A stretch of DNA of 37,524 nt from Haemophilus sp. (GCA_019423005.1 JAHZCF010000088.1:1-37524); one strand, 5' to 3'. Shown: positions 23,779 to 32,430, numbered from the stretch's first letter. Numbers and translations are program-made. The notes: generated from the letters alone by a model not told the origin.

Positions 23779-24393
23779 TTATTTTGTAGCTGGAGCAACT
23801 GGGGCTGCAGGTGCAAATTTTTGTGCTAAATCAGCACCGTCTTTTTGTAATTTAGCTACTGCTGCTTGGAGTTTTTCAACTTTAGCTTGGTAAGCTTTAG
23901 TTTGTTCTTCAGTTGGTGCTTTAGTGGCTAAGTTTAATTGATCAACTAATAATTCGCTTGATAATGCAAGCACTTCTTTATTTTGATCTTTAATGTTTTT
24001 CACTGAAGGTGAAGTTACATCTAATTTATCTAAGCTTGCGATAGTATCTTCAACAGTTTTATTGAAAGTCTTGATTGCTTCTTCAATTTTTTTATCATCT
24101 TTTGCTTGAACCGCAGCAGTTAAATCAGATTGAAGTTTTTGTTGTGCTGCCATTTGAGCTTGTGCTTGGCTTGCATTCCATTCAAGTAATTTGTTGTAGT
24201 CAGCTTGTTCTTGAGTTGGAGTTGCTTCAGCTGGTTTTGTTGCTTCAGCTGGTTTCGCCGTTTCTTGTTTTACCTCAGGCGCAGGTTGAGTTGCTTCAGG
24301 TTTTGCTGGAGCTGGTTTATCTGCCGGTTTATCACAAGCAGTTAAGAATAATGCAAATAATGCAGTTGCGCTGATTTTAATAAGTTTGTTCAT
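23779..24393 (-). CDS. Ala/Lys-rich lipoprotein with PAEATK repeats and a helical C-terminal domain
   Basis: The 204-residue product has a lipoprotein signal peptide (MNKLIKISATALFALFLTAC, lipobox LTAC) and is anchored to a membrane, probably the outer one as Asp is absent at +2 (Asp is at +2 here, CDK, so inner-membrane retention is possible). A low-complexity Pro/Ala/Lys/Glu linker (about 22-62) follows, then a long alpha-helical region with coiled-coil character (QAQAQMAAQQKLQSDLTAAV). I chose the ATG at 24393, seven bases after GAGGA, over an upstream TTG. Function unknown. The linker contains an 18-bp tandem repeat. Confidence 0.82.
   Translation of the reverse strand: MNKLIKISATALFALFLTACDKPADKPAPAKPEATQPAPEVKQETAKPAEATKPAEATPTQEQADYNKLLEWNASQAQAQMAAQQKLQSDLTAAVQAKDDKKIEEAIKTFNKTVEDTIASLDKLDVTSPSVKNIKDQNKEVLALSSELLVDQLNLATKAPTEEQTKAYQAKVEKLQAAVAKLQKDGADLAQKFAPAAPVAPATK
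24221..24256 (-). repeat. Tandem 18-bp repeat in the lipoprotein linker
   Basis: Two adjacent 18-bp units (24221-24238 and 24239-24256) differ at one base and encode the hexapeptide KPAEAT twice. The length is a multiple of three, so copy-number change would alter linker length without a frameshift. Confidence 0.8.
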
Positions 24394-24488
24394 AGACAAT
24401 CCTCTATTTAAATTTAATAAAAATATATTTAGTTAAATTAACCGTTGCTTCGACAGCATCAAATTAAATTAGTTCAAAAAAATTTAGT

Positions 24489-24812
24489 TTATTTGAAATT
24501 TTTAATATATTCACTTAGGTTACGAATATCTTCATCACTCAAGCGTTGTTTAGCTGGATTTCCAGCTCCAATAATTTTCCCCATTTTTCTTTCAGAAAGT
24601 GCGGTTGAAATTTCTTCTGGTTTTAGCTGATTAATAATTTTTGATTCACCCATTGCTGGTTTTTCGCCTTGTTTTCCATGGCAAGTCGCACAAGAACGTT
24701 TATATACCTTTTCTGCTTTGACTAAATCAGCTTCGGCAGAAAGTGAGGGTGTTGCAAATAAAAAGTTTAAAACGGGTAAAAAAGTAGCGAGTAAGTAAAT
24801 TCGTTTTTGCAT
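24489..24812 (-). CDS. Small class I c-type cytochrome, last gene of the fet-type iron operon
   Basis: A 107-residue periplasmic protein with a signal peptide (ending SLSA) and one haem c motif, C41-ATC-H45. A methionine at about 77 (SERKMGK) is a candidate sixth ligand. The fold is that of a small class I cytochrome c. It starts five bases after the stop of the thioredoxin-like gene, so it belongs to the fet-type operon, and it ends that operon. In the E. coli fetMP-fetABCDEF and Campylobacter Cj1658-1665 operons this last position is, as I recall, a second thioredoxin-like protein. A cytochrome here would pass electrons between the iron system and the respiratory chain. A perfect uptake signal is at 24597-24605. 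Confidence 0.88.
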   Translation of the reverse strand: MQKRIYLLATFLPVLNFLFATPSLSAEADLVKAEKVYKRSCATCHGKQGEKPAMGESKIINQLKPEEISTALSERKMGKIIGAGNPAKQRLSDEDIRNLSEYIKNFK

Positions 24813-24817
24813 TTGGG

Positions 24818-25297
24818 CTAGCCTTTAAATAATTTATCTAAATCTGCAGCGGGAATTGCACCTTCATATTTAGCCTGAATATTGCCTTCTGGTGTGATAA
24901 CAAAGCTCGTTGGCGTGCCGATAAGCTGATAGCGTTCCGCTGTAATTTTTAATTGGTCTTTTATAACAGGTAACGTAAGCTGACGTTTGGCGACCACGGC
25001 TTTGGTATCCACTTTATCTCCATCCACATTAATGGCGATAAGCTGAACTTTATTTGGATTAGCTTCAGCCAATTTTTCAAATTCTTTTAGTTCTGCGACA
25101 CATCGTCCACAGGTTTCAGACCAAAAAGTTAGTAGGCGAGTGCCTTTCCAATCATCAAGTTTCACTTCTTTACCTTGTAAATCATAGGCTGCAATATCTG
25201 GCGCTTTTTGACCAATTGCAGCGACTTCATCTTTACAAGAAACACAGCTTAAAATGACCGCACTTATCGCGAGTAGTTTTACGAATTTATTTTTCAT
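24818..25297 (-). CDS. TlpA/thioredoxin-like lipoprotein of the fet-type operon
   Basis: The 159-residue protein resembles the TlpA/ResA family of membrane-anchored periplasmic thioredoxins. A signal peptide ends in a cysteine pair (ILSCVSC), either of which could be the lipidated residue. The active site is C63-GR-C66 in FWSETCGRCVAEL, with the cis-proline loop IGTPTSF (Pro129). CGRC is an unusual variant of the CxxC motif, so its redox potential cannot be guessed. It overlaps the ATPase gene by 11 bases and matches the fetE/Cj1664 position. It probably moves electrons or thiols in the periplasm for iron import. It is transcribed from the fetM-type promoter. Confidence 0.87.
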   Translation of the reverse strand: MKNKFVKLLAISAVILSCVSCKDEVAAIGQKAPDIAAYDLQGKEVKLDDWKGTRLLTFWSETCGRCVAELKEFEKLAEANPNKVQLIAINVDGDKVDTKAVVAKRQLTLPVIKDQLKITAERYQLIGTPTSFVITPEGNIQAKYEGAIPAADLDKLFKG

Positions 25298-25958
25298 GGA
25301 TTTCCTCTTTTACAAATTTTCCGTGATGGAGATAAATAACTCGATCGGTTAAATCACCTAATTCAGGATTGTGTGTCACCATCACAATAGTTCTCCCTTG
25401 GCGATTTAATTCTTGTAGTAAATCCAGTACAAGCGCTTCATTTTTTTCGTCAAGGTTACCTGTAGGTTCATCGGCAAAAATAACAGGAGGTTGGTTCACT
25501 AATGCCCGAGCAATACATACCCGTTGTTGTTCGCCCCCAGAAAGTTGGCTTGGACGGTGATCCATACGATGACCTAATCCTACTTGTTCGAGTACCGCTT
25601 TAGCCGCTGCTTCATCAATCACACTGTGATAATGCTGAGCCAGCATCACATTTTCAAGTGCGGTCAAATAAGGAATTAAATGGAATTGTTGAAAGACTAA
25701 ACCAATTTTTTCTGCACGGAAACGCTGACGACCGATTTCATCTAGTTGTGCCGCATCGACACCATCTAAAATGACTTTACCTTCACTAGCTGTATCTAAG
25801 CCAGTCAGAATATTCATCAGCGTGGTTTTACCAGAACCTGATGCACCCATTATCGCAATAAATTCACCTTGGCGAATTTGAATATTAATATCTTCTAAAG
25901 CGGTGACTTGCCCGAATCGTTTATATAAATGTTGCGTTTCAATTACAAATTCACTCAT
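25287..25958 (-). CDS. ABC transporter ATPase of the fet-type operon (MacB/LolD family)
   Basis: This 223-residue ATPase has Walker A GASGSGKTT (38-46), the MacB/LolD pattern FQQFHLIPYLTALENV, signature LSGGEQQR, Walker B VIFADEPTGNLD and the switch His in VTHNPEL. The family powers mechanotransmission by FtsX-like permeases rather than classic import. It corresponds to fetD/Cj1663. It lies one base after the preceding permease and overlaps the thioredoxin-like gene. With the two permeases it may drive conformational change in the periplasm that helps iron handling by P19 and the FTR1-like permease; this is an inference. Confidence 0.93.
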   Translation of the reverse strand: MSEFVIETQHLYKRFGQVTALEDINIQIRQGEFIAIMGASGSGKTTLMNILTGLDTASEGKVILDGVDAAQLDEIGRQRFRAEKIGLVFQQFHLIPYLTALENVMLAQHYHSVIDEAAAKAVLEQVGLGHRMDHRPSQLSGGEQQRVCIARALVNQPPVIFADEPTGNLDEKNEALVLDLLQELNRQGRTIVMVTHNPELGDLTDRVIYLHHGKFVKEEIHEK

Positions 25959-25959
25959 T

Positions 25960-27093
25960 TTATTCCCCTTTTAACACATTTGCGGTTTGGATATTTAAAG
26001 CTCGTTTGGTTGGTACAATCACCGCAATAAAGGCAACCAATAACGATAAGACGATAGTAATTGGAATAACCGGTAGACGCATATCAATGTAAGATTTAAA
26101 TACGGTTAATCCAAGTAATTGAGCCAAGATGTAGCCGAGAATCAGTCCTGCTACAATTGCACAAAGTGCAATGATCAGAATCTCGGTACTAATTTGTTTA
26201 ATGATGTCGCTCTGTTTTGCCCCCAAGGCTTTTTGTAGTGCAAATTCTTTTGCTCGCTCGCCAACAATCGCAATCAACGTGGTATTCACACAAAGAGTGG
26301 CGAGTATCAAAATGACCAACGAGATTAAGCCCATCAAACCCTTAATTTTATCTAAAATCTGTCCTTCCGAAGCAGAGACTTTTCTAATCGGTCGGGCAGT
26401 CAGATCAGGTTGATGTTGCATAATATCTTGGGCAAATTGTGCGACATTACCTTGTTCATTTTTTACATTGAGCAAGGCATTATTGGCTAATCCTTCTTTA
26501 TCCAACCAATTTTGGGCAAACTCTAAATTCACGATTAACATGTTGTCAGTGGCATCACCTGCCTCAACAATACCTTTTATCGTGAATTCATGTTTTTCAA
26601 CCGCATTTTTAGATAGAGTTAATTTACTTCCAACACCTAAATTAAGGCGTTCTGCTAAGGTTTTCCCAATCATGGCATTGCGATCATCAAAATTCACATT
26701 AATGGCTGAGCCGGTAATTTGCCAATAAGGTGCGAGCACTCGCATATCTTCAAACCACACGCCCATAATCACAATTTTTTCTAAATCACTTCGTGCAACA
26801 CCATATAAATAAGGGCTGGCAGCGGTGATAAAATTATCCGGTGCATTGTGCAGAATTTGCTTTAATTGGCGTTCTTTCATCAATCCACCATTGGCTGCAC
26901 CGATGTAAAAGTTTGCCCCAAAGGTACGGAGCTCTTGGCTCATTTTAGTATTGATATCGAAATAGACCGCTGCCATTGCCGTCACAATGGACGCACCAAC
27001 AGTCAGCGCAGAGAAGATAATAAATACCCGCTGTAAACGTAGGCGTAATGCTTGGAAGATTAAACGCCAAAACATACTTTTATTGGCGGCCAT
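25960..27093 (-). CDS. MacB/FtsX-type ABC permease, second of two in the fet-type operon
   Basis: I start this at 27093 (MAANKSMFWRLIFQALRLRL), where GGAGGTGCTCT lies just upstream, giving 377 residues; the longer frame is unlikely. It has one N-terminal helix, a large periplasmic domain (MacB-like, about residues 60-240) and three C-terminal helices, the FtsX family plan. LVILILATLCVNTTLIAIVG and EFALQKALGAKQSDI match the coupling region. It corresponds to fetC/Cj1662. The start overlaps the end of the upstream permease by 14 bases. Confidence 0.9.
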   Translation of the reverse strand: MAANKSMFWRLIFQALRLRLQRVFIIFSALTVGASIVTAMAAVYFDINTKMSQELRTFGANFYIGAANGGLMKERQLKQILHNAPDNFITAASPYLYGVARSDLEKIVIMGVWFEDMRVLAPYWQITGSAINVNFDDRNAMIGKTLAERLNLGVGSKLTLSKNAVEKHEFTIKGIVEAGDATDNMLIVNLEFAQNWLDKEGLANNALLNVKNEQGNVAQFAQDIMQHQPDLTARPIRKVSASEGQILDKIKGLMGLISLVILILATLCVNTTLIAIVGERAKEFALQKALGAKQSDIIKQISTEILIIALCAIVAGLILGYILAQLLGLTVFKSYIDMRLPVIPITIVLSLLVAFIAVIVPTKRALNIQTANVLKGE

Positions 27094-28420
27094 AGAGCAC
27101 CTCCACAGGGTAAAGTTTGGCAATTCGATGGGCAGGGAACCATGTACCCACTACAGCAATTAAAATAGACAGCATCAATACGCAAGGAATTACAATCCAA
27201 GCAAAACTCAGTGGTACGCCAAATAGCGCAGCGCCAATAAATCTTGCTAAGCCCCAACCTGCAATACAACCAAGCGAACCACCGATTGAGGCACTGATAA
27301 TGGCTTCACAATAAAATAATAAGGCAATTTGCCATTGATAGGCGCCTAAGGCTTTCATCAAACCAATTTCTTTTGAGCGTTCAATGATCCCTGTACTCAT
27401 TAATGAGGCGATCCCCATGGCTGCGGCGATTAAGGCGGCAAGAGTAACGACTGCCAACAATAACTGGATTTTACCAATGACCACACCTTCTGAAGCTGCA
27501 ACCTGCCAAATAGGGCGAACAATGGCACCAGAAATAGCTTCTTCTAACTGATGTGAAATAGATGAGACATAAGCCGTACAATACCAGCGATCGTACTCTT
27601 CAGCATCCAATGCATCGGTATTGGCACGTGCTTTACGAGAAAGATCATTTTCAGGTACGGTAAGCGCGGAGACTTTAACTGATTGAATTTTTCCTTCCAA
27701 ACTCAGTAATTTTTGTACAGCATTGAGCGGCATAACTAATTGATTATCTTCAGCACCACCCGTGGATAAAATACCGGTAATTTCGACCGCACTTTGATTA
27801 TCTAGCTCATTATTTTGATAGCGAAGCTGGATTTTATCATCTAGCTTTAAGCCAGTTCGTTGAGCTAACTGCTCACCAATCAATGCAGGAATAAATTCTC
27901 CTTCAGGTGTTTCAAGATCGTTGACCCATTCACCTTGCACATGCCAATACGGACTAATAATTTTTTGTCCTGTATGGTAATCATCTTCATCTGGTACAGG
28001 GATGTTATGATCAAAAAACGTACCCAGCACATTAATTTGTCCAAGTGCGGTTAATTTTTCATGAGTATTTGCGGAAAGCGTTTCCGCTTTTACATCTGCA
28101 CCTAATAACGGTGCAAAACCCACGATATTATTTCGCCAGAAAATATCTTTAATATTCGGCAGTTCTTTTTCATCGAGAAAATCTTGACTACTCAAATCTG
28201 CGTTATGACTAAGTTCATCAGGCAGGGCGGCATTACTTGCAGGCTCAACTAAAATATTGGCTCCGTAAGATTTGAGCTCTTTTGCCATTTTATCGCCAAT
28301 ATCAATGGATACAGCCAAGAGTGCAGAGATTAAGCCCGCCGCTAAGAAAATAGTAATCACGGCCAACAGTTTACGTTTAATGCTAAAACGCCAAGATTGA
28401 AATAACATTCTTGCTAGCAT
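27080..28420 (-). CDS. MacB/FtsX-type ABC permease, first of two in the fet-type operon
   Basis: The 446-residue permease has the FtsX/MacB plan: one N-terminal helix (KLLAVITIFLAAGLISALLA), a long periplasmic domain and three C-terminal helices with the signature ERSKEIGLMKALGAYQWQI. It corresponds to fetB/Cj1661. The ATG shares one base with the stop of the preceding FtrD-like gene. Two different permeases in one ABC unit imply a heterodimer. Two perfect uptake signals lie within the gene (27786-27794 and 28043-28051). Confidence 0.92.
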   Translation of the reverse strand: MLARMLFQSWRFSIKRKLLAVITIFLAAGLISALLAVSIDIGDKMAKELKSYGANILVEPASNAALPDELSHNADLSSQDFLDEKELPNIKDIFWRNNIVGFAPLLGADVKAETLSANTHEKLTALGQINVLGTFFDHNIPVPDEDDYHTGQKIISPYWHVQGEWVNDLETPEGEFIPALIGEQLAQRTGLKLDDKIQLRYQNNELDNQSAVEITGILSTGGAEDNQLVMPLNAVQKLLSLEGKIQSVKVSALTVPENDLSRKARANTDALDAEEYDRWYCTAYVSSISHQLEEAISGAIVRPIWQVAASEGVVIGKIQLLLAVVTLAALIAAAMGIASLMSTGIIERSKEIGLMKALGAYQWQIALLFYCEAIISASIGGSLGCIAGWGLARFIGAALFGVPLSFAWIVIPCVLMLSILIAVVGTWFPAHRIAKLYPVEVLYGRQ

Positions 28421-29814
28421 TATTCCCCCTTACCTAAATATTTTTCAGGGTTATCACGGAATAAATCAAGATTTTTCTCACTTTCAAAGAAGTAAGTTTT
28501 ACCTTCGTAATTATATTTGTGCTCCGTTTTAGTGTTTTTCATTTGGGTACCACTAATCGGATCTTTTACATCGATTTCAACAATCGTGCTAAATAAATTT
28601 AACCCTTCTTCTAAGCTGGTTCGATTAATGAGAATTTCAGTCTCAGTTTGTTGCCAATCTTCAATTGGTACAGGATTACAGCCACCCGGTTTACCAATAG
28701 ATGGAATAAACATATGTACACCGCAACCAACACAAACCACTTGGTTACCTTCCATCACATAACCTTGGTCACCACAAAGCAAGCAGGCATCAAATACCGC
28801 AGCTAGACTCAATTTATCTGGTTGACGATTAATGACAAAGAAACGCACGGCTTTACCGTCATCAGCAATCCAAACAAAACGATGCAATTTGCCATCTTTT
28901 ACTTGTTCAATTGGAATATGGACTTGTTGCTTTTCATCTAAGGTCAGAGGAATAGCTTCTGAAAGTTGTGGTGGACGAGAAGCAATCTGCTCCCAATAAA
29001 GCTGCGTGGCAAAAATAATTGCTACGGCCAAATATCCCCACCCAAGTAAGCGAGAGGAAGTACGCAATGCGGCCAATTTTTGGCGTTTTTCAATGGGTTC
29101 TTGTGTCGCATTAACTTGTTGCTTGCGTGATAAATGAATTTTGCCGTAGAAGATGGTAAGTACAACGAAGAATAAGGCGGCACAGATGTAATTTAACCAG
29201 CGAGTTATTTCGCCTGATTTCGCAACAAAGCTTAAACGTAGTTTGGTGAGTTCAAGCACTTGAAGCTTCATTAAAATTAATAAGAGTTCACCGATAAGTG
29301 GCACAAGCAAGCAAACTAAGAGAAGGCTAATGGCACCTTTTAAAAGTGCGGTTGATTTTTGTTGTGTTTTTACCGCTTGTTTTAGAAGTAAATAGATCCA
29401 GCCTTGTAAGCATAAACAAAAAACAAAGGCAAAAATGACCGCACTTATATGTAAGATCGAATCGGTATTGATAACATCAGTAGAAACGAGAGCGGTAATG
29501 TTGGGATCTTTTGCCCAGAAGCTTCCCGCGATGAGCATTAATACCGTTTGCCAAAAGGCAGGTAAGCGACCTTTGCCGAAAATTAAACATAAGGCAAAGA
29601 TAATCAATAGCGCCAATATCACTGTATTGACGATTAAATTGGTTATTTGTCCCGAAGGTAAACTAAGGCGCAGTACGATACCGGCAATAAAACCGAATAG
29701 GCTAAGCCAAATTATTTTTTTTGCACTTACAGTGGATTGTTTACTGTGATAAACACCGAGCAATAATGAAAAAGGTAAAAGTGCTTGAAGGAAAAAAGTA
29801 AAAAAATAATTCAT
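28420..29814 (-). CDS. FtrD-like (DUF2318) membrane iron-sulfur-type protein with C-terminal YHS-like domain
   Basis: The 464-residue protein has about nine hydrophobic helices in its first 270 residues. A periplasmic or loop domain follows with a Cys cluster C344-x2-C347, C361-x2-C364 and C379, the FtrD/DUF2318 pattern. After it, roughly residues 411-460 read VKDPISGTQ and YNYEGKTYFFESEKNLDLF then RDNPEKYL, a YHS-like domain in which the usual Cys residues of DPVCGM and FCSxxC are replaced. It corresponds to fetA/Cj1660. The family is thought to handle electrons for iron transport; this is a family-level inference. It is preceded by a hairpin that separates it from fetP. Confidence 0.85.
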   Translation of the reverse strand: MNYFFTFFLQALLPFSLLLGVYHSKQSTVSAKKIIWLSLFGFIAGIVLRLSLPSGQITNLIVNTVILALLIIFALCLIFGKGRLPAFWQTVLMLIAGSFWAKDPNITALVSTDVINTDSILHISAVIFAFVFCLCLQGWIYLLLKQAVKTQQKSTALLKGAISLLLVCLLVPLIGELLLILMKLQVLELTKLRLSFVAKSGEITRWLNYICAALFFVVLTIFYGKIHLSRKQQVNATQEPIEKRQKLAALRTSSRLLGWGYLAVAIIFATQLYWEQIASRPPQLSEAIPLTLDEKQQVHIPIEQVKDGKLHRFVWIADDGKAVRFFVINRQPDKLSLAAVFDACLLCGDQGYVMEGNQVVCVGCGVHMFIPSIGKPGGCNPVPIEDWQQTETEILINRTSLEEGLNLFSTIVEIDVKDPISGTQMKNTKTEHKYNYEGKTYFFESEKNLDLFRDNPEKYLGKGE

Positions 29815-29871
29815 AGTTTGATCATTTAATGGGATAAAACAGACGATATTTTAAGGTTAAATTAAATGCTA

Positions 29872-29902
29872 TTGCCTTCCCCTGAAATACAAGGGAAGGC
29901 AA
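29872..29902 (-). terminator. Intercistronic hairpin between fetP and the FtrD-like gene
   Basis: On the minus strand TTGCCTTCCC pairs perfectly with GGGAAGGCAA (29893-29902 with 29872-29881) across an 11-nt loop, 28 bases after the fetP stop. No T-run follows, so it is more likely an mRNA-stability or partial-attenuation element than a full terminator. Confidence 0.65.
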
Positions 29903-29929
29903 GTCGGTAAAATCGATGTTTACCTGAGA

Positions 29930-30451
29930 TTATTTGATGCCAGTGAATTTGAATTCATAGCTAACATCAAATGGTTTCCACCAACGACCTACACCCGTTT
30001 CAGAGTCGGTATGACGGTGCATACCCGCTTTTGATGGTGGGTCGATGTGGTAAGTTAATTTATAGTTACCCACACCCATCATTTTCACGTTAGCGCCGTA
30101 GTGAGGACCATCACCTGCCACCATTGGCATGAACGTACCTTCTTGTTTTTCACCGGTATCGGTATTCACTAAAGTGTAGTTGATGGTTAAGTAAGGCATC
30201 CATTCACCATCACCAAAGCCATTTTTGTTACCTTTTACTGCGTGGATATCCGCTTCTAAGTGGATATCTGATTTCGCAGCAGGTAAACCCATGCCACGTG
30301 GTTCCATATCGATTGGTTTGAGATAAACCGCTGCAATTTCCATTTCATTCATGGTTACCGCTTCACCGATTGGGTACTCTTGGAATGCGTTTGCAGTAGA
30401 CGCGGTGAAAATACCCGCAAATAATGCTGTTGCTAAAAGTGCTTTTTTCAT
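29930..30451 (-). CDS. fetP: P19-type periplasmic iron-binding protein (FetP)
   Basis: The 173-residue protein is a secreted P19/FtrA/Tpd family member. A signal peptide ends STANA, and the mature part reads FQEYPIGEAVTMNEMEIAAVYL. Metal-ligand candidates lie in DIHLEADIHA, PMVAGDGPHYG and the C-terminal SKAGMHRHTD, where Met, Glu and His residues form the copper and iron sites known from Campylobacter P19. P19 is needed for growth under iron limitation and works with the FTR1-like permease. It starts 28 bases after the fetM stop. Confidence 0.95.
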   Translation of the reverse strand: MKKALLATALFAGIFTASTANAFQEYPIGEAVTMNEMEIAAVYLKPIDMEPRGMGLPAAKSDIHLEADIHAVKGNKNGFGDGEWMPYLTINYTLVNTDTGEKQEGTFMPMVAGDGPHYGANVKMMGVGNYKLTYHIDPPSKAGMHRHTDSETGVGRWWKPFDVSYEFKFTGIK

Positions 30452-30479
30452 TGTTTTTCTCCTAAAGGATTGTTGGGTA

Positions 30480-32384
30480 TTACGCGGCTTTTTTGCTTTG
30501 ATATTTCATAATAAACAGAGCAAATACGGCTGCGACGAGTAAGATTGCTTGTGGAATTAAGGTTTCCATATAAGGATAAATACCTAACCACGAAATTTCA
30601 GGCACACCGCTAATCAGCGTAGGCTCGAAAAGTTTGCCTTCAATGAGTTCTAAAACAGATTTACCGGCGAATACAAAGGCCATTAAGTACATAAATGAGC
30701 CTGTAAACATAAAGAAGGGTTTAAGCGGTAATTTCACCACGGTATAACGCATCACGAAGTAGCAAATGGTGAGAATAATTGCGCCGACAATGATACCTGC
30801 GAAAAGGTAGATAAAACTGACCGCACTTTTCGCATCACCCATAAGGGCATAGTAGAACAATACCGTTTCCGCCCCTTCACGATATACCGCTAAGAAGCTA
30901 GTAAGCCATAGACCGATGAGTGAGCCTGTTGTGAGGGCAGTAGAGAGTTTACCTTCTAAATAACGTTTCCAGTTTTGTGCTTCGACTTTGGATAATAACC
31001 AGTAACTCATCATAAATAGCATGACGACGGCAAAAATCATCGTAAAGCCTTCGAGCAATTCACGGTTTTGACCTGAATTTTCAAAGATAAGTTGGAAAAT
31101 AAATGCGGTAACCACACTGGCAATTAACGCCACATAAACAGACTGACGAATAACCGGCAATTTATCTTGGTGGTTATTTTTAATTAAGTAAGTCACGATA
31201 GCTGCAACAATCAATAACGCTTCTAAACCTTCACGAAGAATGATTAAAAGGCTATATAAGAACATCGACCAATCACTTTGCTCTTCGCCCTGTAACATTT
31301 CAACCGCTTTAGTTAAATTCTGGTTTAAACCATCAGCTTGAGCTTGTAACTTATCACCTTGTCCAGCTTTCATTAAACTGACTAGACGAGTAAAGTAGCC
31401 TTCAAGTTCTGCTTTAAAGTTACTATCACGGGAACCCACTTTGTTTTCCATTCCTGTACTTTCAAACACGTCGAAATAGGTGTCTTGTACAGAAAGAATC
31501 GCTTTTTTGCTTTCACCTTGTTGATAGAGCGTAATAGCTTGTTGAATACGTTGGTTGATCTCTTGTTTAATCTTATTCCAATCTTGTTCTTGTTGATTAT
31601 CTGTTGCTTGCTGTGCTGCATTAGATTGAACATTTTGTTCTTCACGTGTCGTTGGCAGGTTAGGCAAGTTTTCTTCAATATCTTGTAATAATTGCGTGCT
31701 TTGGTAGCCAAGCTCCGTAATTTGATCGGCTTGTTCACTTAAACGAATGATGTTGTAAAACTGTTGGTTAATTGCGGCTGAGATTTCTGCAGAGCGATTT
31801 TGGCGAATGGACATTTCCATTTCTGAGTTTTTATAGCCATCATATTGTGCTTGTTGGAACAATTTTTTGGCATTAGCAAGATCACCATTTTGATAAGCAT
31901 CGATCCCTTGAGCGATTAAGTCATCAATGGTTTTAAAACTTTGTTGCCAATAAGGGGCAATCGCTTGATTATCATAAACACCATGTTGTCCATCGGCATT
32001 GAGTTGATGACCTTCAACCAATGATGGTAATACTTCTTGTAATTCTTTTTTGAGTTGATCGATTTTAGCTTGAATCTCTTTTTGTGAAGCACCTTCGCCG
32101 ATCATTTTACGGATTTCGCCAAAAGTTGCTTCCATTTGGTAGCTTTTTTGTGCGGAGAAATTGATACGAATTGGCCCTTCTAGATTTTCAAACACTTCAA
32201 AATAAGCCATTTGCACTTCAGTACGGGCGTCATCGGTATTGCCTTTTTGGATAAGTTGAGACGTTTTATCTAGGCGAGCCGTAATATCATCAACCCATTG
32301 TTGATAGTTATCTTGTGCAAGGAGTGAAGAAGAAAAGGCGAGTGAAAAAATTAAAAAGAAAAATCGAATAGAACGGAATAGCAT
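30480..32384 (-). CDS. fetM: FTR1-family ferrous iron permease with periplasmic N-terminal domain (FetM)
   Basis: This is the iron permease of the operon, 634 residues. A signal peptide (LIFSLAFSSSLLAQD) precedes a roughly 350-residue periplasmic domain of helices and Gln-rich coils. The C-terminal half has seven hydrophobic helices with the FTR1 motifs REGLE (384-388) and REGAE (502-506), the paired iron-binding glutamates. It corresponds to E. coli FetM, C. jejuni Cj1658 and the EfeU/FTR1 group, with the long N-terminal extension typical of FetM. It transports Fe(II) or Fe(III) from the periplasm with P19. The frame is intact and starts with a weak Shine-Dalgarno (GAGGTAAATAG). Confidence 0.95.
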   Translation of the reverse strand: MLFRSIRFFFLIFSLAFSSSLLAQDNYQQWVDDITARLDKTSQLIQKGNTDDARTEVQMAYFEVFENLEGPIRINFSAQKSYQMEATFGEIRKMIGEGASQKEIQAKIDQLKKELQEVLPSLVEGHQLNADGQHGVYDNQAIAPYWQQSFKTIDDLIAQGIDAYQNGDLANAKKLFQQAQYDGYKNSEMEMSIRQNRSAEISAAINQQFYNIIRLSEQADQITELGYQSTQLLQDIEENLPNLPTTREEQNVQSNAAQQATDNQQEQDWNKIKQEINQRIQQAITLYQQGESKKAILSVQDTYFDVFESTGMENKVGSRDSNFKAELEGYFTRLVSLMKAGQGDKLQAQADGLNQNLTKAVEMLQGEEQSDWSMFLYSLLIILREGLEALLIVAAIVTYLIKNNHQDKLPVIRQSVYVALIASVVTAFIFQLIFENSGQNRELLEGFTMIFAVVMLFMMSYWLLSKVEAQNWKRYLEGKLSTALTTGSLIGLWLTSFLAVYREGAETVLFYYALMGDAKSAVSFIYLFAGIIVGAIILTICYFVMRYTVVKLPLKPFFMFTGSFMYLMAFVFAGKSVLELIEGKLFEPTLISGVPEISWLGIYPYMETLIPQAILLVAAVFALFIMKYQSKKAA

Positions 32385-32430
32385 CGTCTATTTACCTCAT
32401 TACCTCAAATGAAATCAATTCCTATTTATA

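Noticed and set aside
25287..25297. Frameshift suspected at the overlap between the ATPase and thioredoxin-like genes
   Set aside because: The overlap is 11 bases, both proteins have complete N- and C-termini, and such overlaps are common in this operon.
31382..31738. 118-codon frame within fetM in another phase
   Set aside because: It is a shadow of the Gln-rich N-terminal domain of the FTR1-like permease.
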